Assembly: GCA_047967505.1 (NCBI GenBank)
Contig: CM106540.1
Direction: 5' to 3' (one strand)
DNA: 64,000 nucleotides
Source of the DNA: Dipteris shenzhenensis
Lineage: Eukaryota; Polypodiophyta; Polypodiopsida; Gleicheniales
Shown: positions 54,601 through 64,000 of the stretch, piece by piece
Layout: each line of letters begins with the position of its first letter
How positions within the stretch are numbered: position 1 is the first letter of the stretch
Notes under the pieces: model-generated
Told to the model about the DNA's origin: nothing
What the model saw: only the letters and a program-made list of their open reading frames with translations
Database searches by the model: none
Program-made: the position numbers and the translations under genes

Positions 54601-57600
54601 TGAATAGTCTCCACAACAGCACGGCAATGGGGACAAGTAGGGTCAGCCCCAAACCTAGATCTCCACAGGTTCACTGCAATCCCATCATGAATAGAAAGCT
54701 AGAAAAAGAGAGTGATTTTTCTATTCTTGTAGGATTTCTAGAGTCTCCTCCAAAAGTTTTTATGCACATCAATGAAGAGATCTGGAGGGCCTCCAACCTC
54801 TACAACTGAGCTGGAATCTCATGGTCCTGCTAACCGTGTAACGAAAGAAGGGGAGGCTCTTCTCTCGGTGCCCTTCGTCAATCCACTCCTACTCTCTAGG
54901 GTCCCGCTACAAGCACTTTATGGGGACAACTCCATAAAACTATAATCTCCATGATCCTAGGGAAATGAGAAGAGGATCGAGATCCAGGTACCACTTTATA
55001 GGGACACCTCCATAAAACTATATTCTCCATGATCCTAGGGAAATGAGAAGAGGATCGGGATCCAAGTACCACTGAAAGTCAAAATCAATCTCCACATAGC
55101 CTACGATTTTGCCTGGCTGAAATACTCTCTCTAGCAAGATATGATATGAAGATCTAGACAGCAAGATATGATATGAAGATCTGGACAGCCTGCCCCCCGA
55201 ATGCACATAAAACACTAAAGCATCCTCATATACACCTCGAATTTCAATAACCTAAAGTGGAATGCTTGTACAAGAGAATGCGGCCATCCAAGTGGGGCAA
55301 GTGATAGGCATGTCATCTGTCTCAACCCAATCCACAGGCAAGGCTGCATTGATTTGCTGAATTCTGCCTGCAATCCCTCTAAGATGACTAACCATCTGAG
55401 ATTTCCTATCCTATGGAATCTTTTTGAAAGCTTCCAAACACCCATAGTGGAGGTAGGTCCCCTCTCCCAACTAGACCACTGCATGTAGTGAGAGGCACCC
55501 AATGGTCTACCATGCTCATCCAATATGTTTCCGTTCCACATGAGTGGCTGCCTATCAATCTCTTCACGAGACGAAGGGGGATCCCTCCGAACAGTACTCC
55601 TGAAGCTAGCATGCTTTTAGGATAGCAACCATGAGAGAGGAGGAAAGAGAGCTGAAATGGGCTGAAGTGAAGATCAATCTACTACTATCCATCCAGTCTC
55701 CTCTTGAAGTCAGTGTGCATGATTGTATGCTGCGAATAAAAAAATCCTTCCACGGCTCCTGCCCCCTCACCACCATCTTGCAGAGCAAAGGCCCCACACT
55801 ATAAATCTAGATCAATTATATTAAGAATCCCTTCCAAAGTGGGAAGAATGAGTCTCCCAAGCCAATCTGGTTGTAACATCCTCTAATGCCATCAAGTCCA
55901 CTCCATATAAAATTCCTTATCGGCCTCTTAAGCTGAGTGATGCAATCCCTTGATTGGCACCAACAAGAACAAATGAACCACGCCATGGCCAAAAGTACCG
56001 ATTAACCACCACTACTTTGGAGGCAAGGTCAAGCTTGGCAAAACCCTTCCAAAGTGGGAAGAATGAGTCTCCCAAGCCAATCTAGCTGTAACATCCTCTG
56101 ATGCCATCAAGTCCACTCCATATAGAATTCCTTATCGGCCTCTTAAGCTGAGTGATGCAATCCCTTGATTGGCACCAACAAGAACAAATGAACCACGCCA
56201 TGGCCAAAAGTACCAATTAACCACCACTACTTTGGAGGCAAGGTCAAGCTTGGCAAAACCCCAAAAAAAACCTTTTTCCTTTTACTCTCCAACACCGGAG
56301 CAAACTGTTGTGTCATAGAAATGCCCAAACCAACCTGGCACCCCAAATATATGATAGAAACACCCTATCAATCCAAGTGAATCCTATGTCACTTCCCCAA
56401 CCTGAAGTATCTTCATCACTGATCCAAAAACCATTGGATTCGTGCCCATCAATATGTGTCCCCGCCGTAACAGTGCAAAATAAATCCAATGCTGTCCTAA
56501 AATAAGTGAGTGTTTGTGGCTTCGGCATCCAAAAAAACAGCAGTTCATCTACCAACTCACTATCCAGAAGCTCTACTTCTCATCTCAAGGGAGTCTTAGC
56601 CTAAAAATACCAGATCGAGATCTAATATAGACACTCAGAGCTTCAGCCACAAATAAAAACAAAAAGGGAGGAAGGGAACATCCCTGGCGGACTGATCTGG
56701 AAATCTGAAAACTCTCCCCTTATCCCACCAATAAGCACCTGGCTGTGGGATGATCTATATAAAGAGGATATCCCTTTGATCCCTGCAGAAAGCCCAAATC
56801 TACTCTGTCATAAGCTTTCTCGAAACCTAGGAGTAGAATGGCCAGCCTCTGGCCGCTCTACATGGCCCACTCTAAAGCTTCCAAGAATGAGAAGATATTA
56901 TAAAAAATACTTCCGCCATGCACAAAACCAATCTGTGTATCATGAATAAGATCAGGAAGTAAGGGCTACAAACACATGCTTATTGCTTTGGCCAAAATTT
57001 TGTAACATATGTTCAGTAGTGTGATAGGCCTCCAATGGGATACTAAATTTCTGCACCCCCCTTTGGGATGAGATAAATGAAACCCTTCGTAAGTGAGCCA
57101 AGCATCTCACCCAAGTTCCAACGCCCTGCAAGGATGAGGTAATGTGATCCCCATTCATATCCCAAAAAGCAATAAAGAACAAGGGATAAAGTCCATCTGA
57201 ACCTGGGCATTTGCCCTTGTTAAGGACCAAGAGGGTAGTCTTGAACTCTGCATTGCTGAAGGGTGCATCCAGTTAGACTCGCATATTCAGTTTCATCAAC
57301 AAGGAAATAATATGTCTAGCATCATCTCTAGTCTGAGTATCAGGATCTGCTGTGAGAAGGGAGCACTATTACACAAAAAGAAAATATACATGCTGAAATT
57401 TTGAGCACTAAACGGTTTATCATATCGAGAATGACATATCCTGTGCCCCTAAAGAATCCAAAGGACTAGCATCTAGTCCTCTTGCTAACAAGAACTAATA
57501 TCTAGTCCTCTTTGAAGCTTAAATCTCATTTTAAAGAAAAAAATTAAGAGAATTGCAATAGCCAAGGTTTTAAAACTAGAAAGAAAGAAAGGAAGAAACA

Positions 57601-60600
57601 TAGTAAGACCCAATGAGCTGAATGGGTGGAGCCTCTAACTGGGCATCACACCCAAGACAAATATAGCATAATCATAGAAACATGAGTACATAAAAATGTC
57701 TGAGCCCATGGAGAGGATGGAGAATTGAATGGACGGTTGCATGTCAAAGCAGCTGTGCCTAGGATTGTGAATGAGCGGTTGCTGATGATGATGATGGAGC
57801 AACTTATATCCATTACTCTAAAAGACATGCTATCATTACGATCAAATCAATAGATTTACAGACCAAGCTTCTTCGCCACCCCTACAAGTTGAAAGGGAAC
57901 AAGCTATTGATAGCTGAGGAACTTACATGATCTGAATTGAATAATAAGGCAATAGAGTCAGCCAAGGTCAAAGGTGCTAGAAAAGATGGGAAATGGGCAG
58001 TATATCATGAAGGCATAGCACTCATTAGAGAGTTTAAATCTAAACCAAAAGACTCACAGTCTTAAACTGAGGCCAATCATGTCTTTCAGAATATTATGTA
58101 GGTACTCTAAATAACTGGAGCTGCTTTTGCACTCTTTGGAAGCTGCCATGCCCCCTCCCTAAGCCGATGTACTAGTTGCTTGGTAATGCTTTGTGACTGT
58201 TGTGAGACTTCTTGGTAGTGCTCTTGCAACTGCTTGGAAGTGCTTTGTGATTTCTATAATAGTGCTTTGTGACTATTATATGACTACTTGGTAGTGCTTT
58301 GTGTGACTACCAAGCAATCTCATAACAACGACAACTATGTGAGTGATTTGTGACTGCTCTGTGAGTGCCTTGTCAATGCATTGTGCCCATTATGAGACTG
58401 GTTGGTAGTGCTTTGTGACTACTTGGTATGTGTGACTGTTATACCTTTTCTGACATCCAAGCTATTACTCCTTTGTGGTCTACTCCCCTCTCATCAGTTC
58501 ATTGATGACCTAAGGATTAGAGTGATGACGCCCTCGCTATCCACTGTCTTGGGAGGTCTATCTTGTCCAAAGTCCCATCAAGAAATCCCAATCCAACCTA
58601 TCACATGCTTTCTCAAAATCAAGAAGCGAAACAAATGTCAATATTGTGGCCTCCAAAAAAGTAAAATGTTACCTAAAATGCTCTGGTCCTAAACAAAGAC
58701 TATTTGGGTGGGCTGAATAACATATGGTAAGAAAAGGACAAAATCTAGGCAGATGGCCTTGGCTAAGATCTTGTAAGAAGATCCAACCAAGATAATGGGC
58801 CGCTACTAGGAAATCTAAGACCAGTCTTTACCACCCACTGCCATGAATCAGCAACTCTGAAGTGTCTGGGGCATATCCCCGGTCTCCATGACGTCTTGAA
58901 AGGCCGTGAGGATGCTTGAGCTCATAAGCACCCAATGAGACTGAAAAAGAATCAGTGGTAAACCATCCTCTCCTACACACTTGCCTTTTGACAAAGCTAT
59001 AATCGCTTCTTGAGCTCATCGGTAGTGAGAGGGCTCATAAGACCAATACTCATCTCCTCCATGAGCACTCTCCTTGTACTCCTCCAAACCTCTTCCCTGG
59101 CTACCAAGTATTCGTGAGGTCCTGGAAGTACTGCCAAGCAGCGACCTATAAAAGTCTGTGGCCACATGTCCCAAATCGGATGGGCTAGCTGCAATGGTGG
59201 CATCAAGCCTCCTCAATCTCCTCATGACCTTCCTCGAATGTTTGGGGCATGTAGTCTCAAAGAAATATCAAGTAACTCGTCTCCACAATCTGAGTCCAGA
59301 ATACATCGCTAGCATAGTCATCCTTCCTCAGTTGTATGCCCACTCATCCACATAGAACTAGCCTAGTCTCAAAACCAAGGGCATGCACCTGTTTGTCTCA
59401 TTTACAGAAGAGGAGAGGGTGCGGCCAAACTCAGGTATATGTCAGGGATTATGTCCTCTTACATTGAAAAATGGGCTCCTCCCAACCACGCTCTTCTCCT
59501 CTAAGAATCTATGCCTCTCATCCTCCCCTTCACAGTCTAGAGTCAACAAATGACATTGTAACCCAAAGACCTCCGCCTGGCACAAGTATGGCCCAATTTT
59601 GAATGTCATTGTATCCCAAGCTCCACAAGGTGTATTCAAACAACTCCTTGTTGTGCTTCTTCTCCATTGCGGGAGCCCAGAAGGTCCTACTCTATCCTCA
59701 AAGAATGCTCACATATTTCTCTCTATGAAATTCTTGAAGATGGTGCTCTTGCAGGAATAAGATATCAATGTCTCTGCCCATCAAAGCTTTGTGTGGCTCC
59801 TGTCTCATGATTCTCCTACCCTAGTGAAAAATGAGCACCGCCTAGTCCTCGACATTACAAGAAACAATCCTCATGGACCAGGACTAAGTCTAACAGATCT
59901 CCATGGCTTAGGGGCCACTTCCTGCACCCGCTCTCAACAGCCATAAGTAACCCCAGTATAAGCCTTTGTCGGTGTCAATTTTGATCTTGTGGTATGAAAA
60001 AATACTTCGATCTCGATGGCCTGCTAGGACTTGTTGATGGATCAAAGTCTCCTAGTGCTATCTAATTTTCTTCAATCTCGTAGAAGGCAGTTCATTATCG
60101 GGATCCTTTACAAGAGACGACTATGCTCTTTGTTCCACTTCATTGCAGCTCAGCCATTGATGTGGCTCATCCATGTTGATATATCTCTTTGGTGGCCTGC
60201 TAGAAACAAATATTTCCTTCATTGAAGGCATAAGAGATGTCTCTGCTCTTTGTTCGACTTCATTCCATGTCAACCATTGCTGCAAATCAGCACATGTTGA
60301 TATCTTTCTAGTGGCTTACTAGGGACAAAATTTGACATGGATTTCTTTGTTATTGGCCCTTTTTTCTTTATTTTCCCAGTAGCTCAAAAAAAAGAGTCAA
60401 AGGCAAATGGAGAATAGCCGTCTTGTTTTCCCATAGAAATGGACATGATATTTTCATTGTCAAATGAAAAAAATGTCAAAGGCAAATGGAGAATAGCCGT
60501 CTTGTTTTCCCATAGAAATGGACATGATATTTTCATTGTCAAATGAAAAATTGGTAAGATAACCTTTTCTTCATATTTTTAAGAAGGCAAGAAATTACAT

Positions 60601-63600
60601 TATTATGCGATTTTGTGGGATAGTCTTGAAGAGCAGATGAATAGTCTTTTTTTCCCCCAAAAAGGAGACTTCTATTAAGTATGAACGAAACTCCAAGAGC
60701 GAATCTCAAGGGAGAGGGAGAAGTACATCATGCGATGCATGAAATAACAAAATAAAACCAAGCCTATGTAGTAAAAGAGCTGGAAAATAACCAAGGTTGA
60801 GGCTGATATTGCCACCCCAACCCCGTGGGAGTTTTTGAAAAGAAAGGGGGGCGGCACAATTCCTTAAGAAAACATTCCTCCTAGTAGAGGCTGATTGTGA
60901 AGGTCCCTGCATAGGTCCCCTAAATGGTTATCAAAGTACGTACCACGTGGGAGTTTTCAAGAAGAAAGGGGAGCCGCCCACTTCCTTAAGAAAACATTCC
61001 TCCTAGTAGAGGCTGCTCGTGAAGGTCCCTACATAGTCCGCCAAATGGCTATCAAAGTATGTATCGTGTCTGTCTAGATACTAGCCAAAGGTTGAGGTGG
61101 GTGGATCTAGGAACCATCCAAAACCTCTATACATCTGAATCTCCAAATATGCCATGCTACTATGCTCGCCAAATTCTCCCACGAAGTATCCACAGAAGCA
61201 TACGCAGGTCTGTACAGAGAGCCATAAACATTGTCCAAAGAACATGACTTAACCACATGTCGTCGAATCGAAAGAGCCAAAGAAGAGTCATGTCTCTCGT
61301 AAAATACCTGAGGCACCGAAAGAGAGCCATGCTAACGAGCCCCAGGTCATAAACAAAGGAGATCGCATAAGTTGCTCAAAATTCTAGCGATTCCCTTCCA
61401 AATGATCCTTGCATGTTTGCAGTCCCATTGGCAATGCTGAATAGACTCATCAACAGAAAAGGCAACGAGCAGATCTGGAATATGCAACAAACCTTGACCT
61501 CCACATGTTCACTGCAATCCCTCCACAAATTCATGGAAATCCCTCCATAAATAGAGAGCCAAAATAAAAGTGTGATTTTCTATTCCTGAGGGATTTCTAG
61601 AGCCTCTTTCAAAAGGATTTCTGCAGATTAGCGAAATCTGAAAACTTGCACAATGAGGAGCTCTAGTGGGCTTCCAGCTTTTGAGACTGAGTTGAACCTC
61701 CTAGCATTACTGACCGTGTATCGAAAGAAGGGGAGGCTCTCCTCTTGGTGCCGTGCATCAATCCATTCCCATTCCCCACGATCCCACTACAAAAACTTTA
61801 TGGGCACCCCTCCATGAAGCTAAAGTAAGTACCATCCCGACTCCAAAAAACACTGTTTCACACGACCTACGACCCTGATAGGCTGAAATACAATAGCAAA
61901 AGAGTATCATCTGTCGATCTAGAAAGCCTACTCCCAAAGTGAACATCAAAGCCCAAGGCATGCCCATATGATCCTTGTAGTCCCACAAGTTGAAGGGGGA
62001 CCCCTGATCTCGAAAAGGCTCCTAGCCATGCGTCATTAGAGTGAGATTTGTCACCTGAAAGAACCCAATCCAAGGGTATGGCTGCATCAGTCTACTGGAT
62101 TCTCCTTGCACTCCCTCTTAGTTACTAACTAGGCTCTGCGATCATCCGGATGAATAGGATTCCGGAATTCTCATATAGCCAAGTGATATTGTTGCTTTGT
62201 ATCCTCATAGGTTTATATTCTTTATGGTACTTTATACTTATTCTTGGGATTTTCTTTTGAGTAACTACGCATTTCATTTAAGAGGGCATTGGAGCATATA
62301 ACAATTGGATAAAACTTGCAGGCCAGACCACAATTTGGGCTAGCCTTTATCTATGGTGGATGAATACTTTATACAGATGCACTTTGAATAGGCCAAAAAA
62401 AAAAGAAAGCATGAAGCAGGCGTAGCCGGCAAAAAGGGGCAGAATGATACTTTGGAGACAAATCAGAAACGGACAGTCTATGAGACTAAAGAGTCCACTT
62501 TAACTGTTTTTTGCATTTATAACCATTGGTTCCATGTGGTCAGCACATCAAAACTTTGGAAGATTAGACTATGGAAAATATTTTTCCTAACTGACACACA
62601 AATATGTATAGAGAGGAGCTTGCGAGAAGTTAGAGGATATACACGTGAGTCACTAATTAGGAGTTTGAAGGTTGTTTGCCACATGAGAAGCATGCATAAG
62701 GCCTCACTAGAGGATTATATTGTGGTTTGGTTATTTTGCATCAACTTAGAGAGATTGTGGTAGTGGTGAATAAAAGATGAAGCTACGATTGCATGCAGGT
62801 TAGACAAAGAGACATGCCTCTACGTCCAGTCTTGTTTTTGCTCTTGTAAACTGCATAGTCAAAACTAGATAAGGGACAAGCCTGAAACATGTTAATTCTT
62901 CAAATCAAAATAATATATGTACACCGCCTTTCTGCACTTCTCTTCCAATCCTAACGCAGCTCTTCTTTTCTTAATATAACTTAATAGACTCGATGATTCA
63001 ATACCCAAAAAAAAAAAAATGCATAGCAAACAAACATGGCATTACAAGTCTTGATTATGGTAGTTTGGCTGACGAATCCAAAGAAAAGATCTAAAATAAA
63101 GAGTGACAAGGAGATTATGAAAGAGCAGGAAGGTACTGGAAAACATCAAGATGAAGAACCTTTTGTATGACTGTGTATGTCTATACTGTTTCTATTTTTT
63201 TTCCAACAAATACCTTTTTTTGAAGTGCAGATGAAATCATAGAACTTGATGAGAAAGATGATATGCCCTGCAAAGCAGAGGACCTCAATAGCTGAACTCG
63301 AGCTTCTTCAATCTTCTTTTTCTGTAACCATGGCGATGCTATCTACCAAAAAAGGAAAAAAAGTTAGTTCATAGATGCCATCAGATCAGGCTTTAAGTGT
63401 GTGTCTAATTAGCATTCTATTTACTACAAGGTTACGGAAACACAGGGCAAGGAGTGGCAATGCTTGAAATCCATTCCAAAGTTAAGATTCTTGAGGTTCC
63501 ATTATCAGCATGTTTACATTCCACACTGAAAAATCCATACGTCGAAGACAAATATGCAATGACATTAGATCTAGCCAATAACTTGTTTGTATCAGTGCAG

Positions 63601-63946
63601 CTTTCCATTAGGATTGGTTTTGTGCCCCAGTTTCCCTATGTTTGCCTTGAGAAGTATTTTCTGCTGGAATGGCCTCCTAAAAATTTCCCGTATGTACTTT
63701 TTCAGTCCTTTAATGGTAGCATGTACTTTTTAAGTCCTTTAATGGTCATGATGACAGTCTTCCCACACATTTTCCAAGAAGCTTTGTTGCCTTACTTGGT
63801 ATGCACAGTAAGCAAGTAGACCATTTAAAGCAACAATGCAGCCTGCAAGCGCTGACACAGGGCCCTCTTCTGGATGCCCATCTAAAAGAGGCACTTGTGC
63901 ACACACATATGGAATTGCCGAGATCATCATTATATATGCCCCCCAT
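51327..63946 (-). CDS. NCL: Sodium/calcium exchanger NCL-like gene, five internal exons
   Basis: Five exons on the minus strand join in phase: 63946-63796, 63342-63214, 53617-53490, 52197-51981 and 51676-51327, about 324 residues. NCL proteins are plant Na+/Ca2+ exchanger-like membrane proteins with a cytosolic EF-hand domain between two groups of membrane helices, and act in Ca2+ and Na+ balance. Seen here are the last helices of the first half, the linker, two EF-hands with complete ligand sets (DKNKDGKIEEDE and DKDADGMLTENE) and the start of the second half with PFASNAGELYSS, the exchanger alpha-2 repeat. All junctions have GT-AG sites. The 5' exons lie beyond the right edge; the C-terminal exons were not found. 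Intron sizes are 453, 9596, 1292 and 304 bp. Confidence 0.88.
51981..52197 (-). CDS. NCL: NCL exon d: second EF-hand
   Basis: 217 bp. YIPPEKQVETWLNEF leads into the loop DKDADGMLTENE, again a complete set of Ca2+ ligands, followed by a charged helix (ARQKEILKFQRLKNSIAG). The acceptor is TTTGCAG and the donor ATG|GTAACT. Confidence 0.92.
53490..53617 (-). CDS. NCL: NCL exon c: first EF-hand
   Basis: 128 bp coding for EVELGPLPRLLREIFLYF and then the EF-hand loop DKNKDGKIEEDE, with Asp, Asn, Asp, Gly, Ile and the final Glu all in place. The acceptor is GTCACAG and the donor GG|GTAACC. The two leftover bases join with the first base of the next exon as a Gly codon. Confidence 0.9.
54914..55069. 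repeat. 78-bp tandem duplication
   Basis: Two adjacent units start CACTTTATGGGGACAACTCC at 54914 and, slightly changed, at 54992. They share CATGATCCTAGGGAAATGAG. A 27-bp duplication (AAGATATGATATGAAGATCT) follows at about 55136-55190. Confidence 0.85.
55829..56258. repeat. 215-bp tandem duplication inside L1 fragment A
   Basis: Copy one is 55829-56043 and copy two 56044-56258. They start CCCTTCCAAAGTGGGAAG and differ at only a handful of sites, so the duplication is recent compared with the decay of the surrounding L1. Confidence 0.92.
58160..58450. repeat. Degenerate TGCTTTGTGACT repeat
   Basis: Variants of AGTGCTTTGTGACT, TTGTGAGACT and TACTTGGTAGTGC recur about ten times with irregular spacing. 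No coding role is visible. Confidence 0.6.
58500..59900 (-). mobile_element. L1 fragment B, endonuclease and RT N-terminus
   Basis: The minus strand reads MGRDIDILFLQEHHL near 59780 (endonuclease, matching DILLLQEHKLS of the 42-kb copy), ATIAASPSDLGHVATDFYRS near 59170, IALSKGKCVGEDGLPLIL near 59000-58970, and damaged RT text to about 58500. The 3' half is absent. Because it repeats the RT start also present in fragment A, it is a separate insertion. Confidence 0.65.
60396..60553. repeat. 79-bp tandem duplication
   Basis: Two adjacent copies starting GTCAAAGGCAAATGGAGAAT at 60396 and 60475 are essentially identical across their length, which marks a very recent duplication in the intron. Confidence 0.92.
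60650..62130 (-). mobile_element. L1 fragment C, 3' part with tail
   Basis: The 3' tail (plus strand GGAGACTTCTATTAAGTATGA-like, at 60665) with a T-run marks the end. The C-terminal text VDTSWENLASIVAWHIWRF lies at 61200-61130, and at 62073-61760 the post-RT region has SNDAWLGAFSRSGVPLQL and YGHALGFDVHFGSR, in the place occupied by WLGQFTPRGIPLVV in the 45.7-kb copy. This is a 5'-truncated insertion in the usual L1 manner. Confidence 0.75.
60829..61067. repeat. Diverged tandem duplication of about 119 bp in L1 fragment C
   Basis: The sequence AACATTCCTCCTAGTAGAGG and its neighbours occurs twice in a row with several differences. Both copies include GTGGGAGTTTT and ATCAAAGTA-GTA segments. Confidence 0.8.
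62131..63213. other. Intron part with a plus-strand poly(A) end
   Basis: TTAATATAACTTAATAGACTC near 62971-62991 followed by an A-run at 63007-63019 looks like the 3' end of a retroelement on the plus strand, opposite to the L1 fragments. The open frame at 62452-62763 just upstream is unrecognised and could belong to it. Confidence 0.35.
63214..63342 (-). CDS. NCL: NCL exon b: linker after the first membrane half
   Basis: 129 bp, exactly 43 codons. SPWLQKKKIEEARVQLL continues the Y-Q from exon a and matches the family's Y-Q-x-x-x-P-W-x-Q-x-x-x-x-E junction. The rest is Ser-rich. The acceptor is TTTGGTAG and the donor AAG|GTATTT. Confidence 0.8.
63796..63946 (-). CDS. NCL: NCL exon a: last helices of first exchanger half
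   Basis: 151 bp coding for 50 residues after one carried-in base. WGAYIMMISAIPYVCAQV and VSALAGCIVALNGLLAYC are two hydrophobic membrane helices. The acceptor is TTTTGCAG and the donor GTAAGG, directly after a YQ dipeptide. Confidence 0.85.
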
Positions 63947-64000
63947 CTGCAAAATGTCAATGCGTTTGATTAGCTTCATCAACCAGTTATCTTCCTGTTC

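Larger units (their letters stand above)
53945..57350 (-). mobile_element. L1 fragment A, RT to 3' tail
   Basis: From right to left on the minus strand: LVLNKGKCPGSDGLYPLFF at 57230, a broken RT, the post-RT region at 55541-55215 (YMQWSSWERGPTSTMGVW), the zinc-finger part at 54674-54560 (CPHCRAVVETIQHCLWDC), the C-terminal STWKILAILSAWHIWRARC-like text near 54370, and the 3' tail with CTTCCATTAAGTATGA (plus strand) at 53970. The T-run at 53951-53957 on the plus strand is the reversed poly(A). Frames are interrupted throughout, partly by tandem duplications. It is dead. Confidence 0.8.
53618..63213 (-). other. 9.6-kb NCL intron filled with L1 fragments
   Basis: The intron between exons b and c holds at least three L1 fragments (53.95-57.35, 58.5-59.9 and 60.65-62.13 kb), all on the minus strand and so in the sense orientation of the gene, plus several tandem duplications. 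Parts at 57.36-58.5, 59.9-60.39 and 62.13-63.21 kb have no recognised element, apart from the repeats listed. A plus-strand frame at 62452-62763 is unrecognised. Confidence 0.8.

Overview
This is nuclear DNA from a land plant with a repeat-rich genome, probably a lineage with long introns such as a gymnosperm or fern; the sequence does not settle which. The evidence is a spliced gene for a plant-type Na+/Ca2+ exchanger-like (NCL) protein with an intron of about 9.6 kb, many decayed Ty1/copia, Ty3/gypsy and LINE fragments, and no bacterial gene organisation. Nearly everything outside the NCL gene is transposon sequence in various stages of decay, or simple and tandem repeats.

Layout. 0.6-2.1 kb: relic of a DDE-like transposase gene held in one reading frame, with an intact 3' part. 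2.4-18 kb: minisatellite-like tandem repeats mixed with minus-strand coding remnants (coiled-coil protein, copia gag/protease, two unrecognised proline-rich or retroelement-like proteins). 18.9-25 kb: copia gag start with a primer-binding-site-like motif, then an L1-type LINE remnant. 25-30 kb: AT-rich DNA with a higher-order repeat and two isolated LINE 3' tails. 31.2-33.3 kb: a complete compact LTR element of 2.1 kb, with matching LTRs, PBS, polypurine tract and 5-bp target duplication, but no pol genes. 34.1-38.9 kb: a copia element whose middle is replaced by an antisense L1 segment. 38.9-40.3 kb: C-rich tract split by a gypsy gag island bounded by 35-bp inverted repeats. 40.4-46.9 kb: the best-preserved element, a GC-rich L1 LINE with ORF1 and ORF2 meeting in an ATGA overlap. 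47-49.4 kb: pieces of a second LINE lineage and of L1. 51.3-63.9 kb: five consecutive in-phase exons of the NCL gene on the minus strand, its large intron filled with sense-oriented L1 fragments.

How it works together. The only convincing host gene is the NCL gene: two canonical EF-hand loops sit between two exchanger membrane halves, the known layout of this family. Its 5' exons lie beyond the right edge and its 3' exons were not found to the left. In the better-preserved retroelements (copia, gypsy gag, L1) the in-frame nonsense codons I identified are all TAG or TGA and never TAA, which fits decay by cytosine deamination at CAG/CGA sites or on the opposite strand at TGG. The L1 family has seeded the region repeatedly, as shown by the same C-terminal segments and the same 3' tail recurring in several copies.
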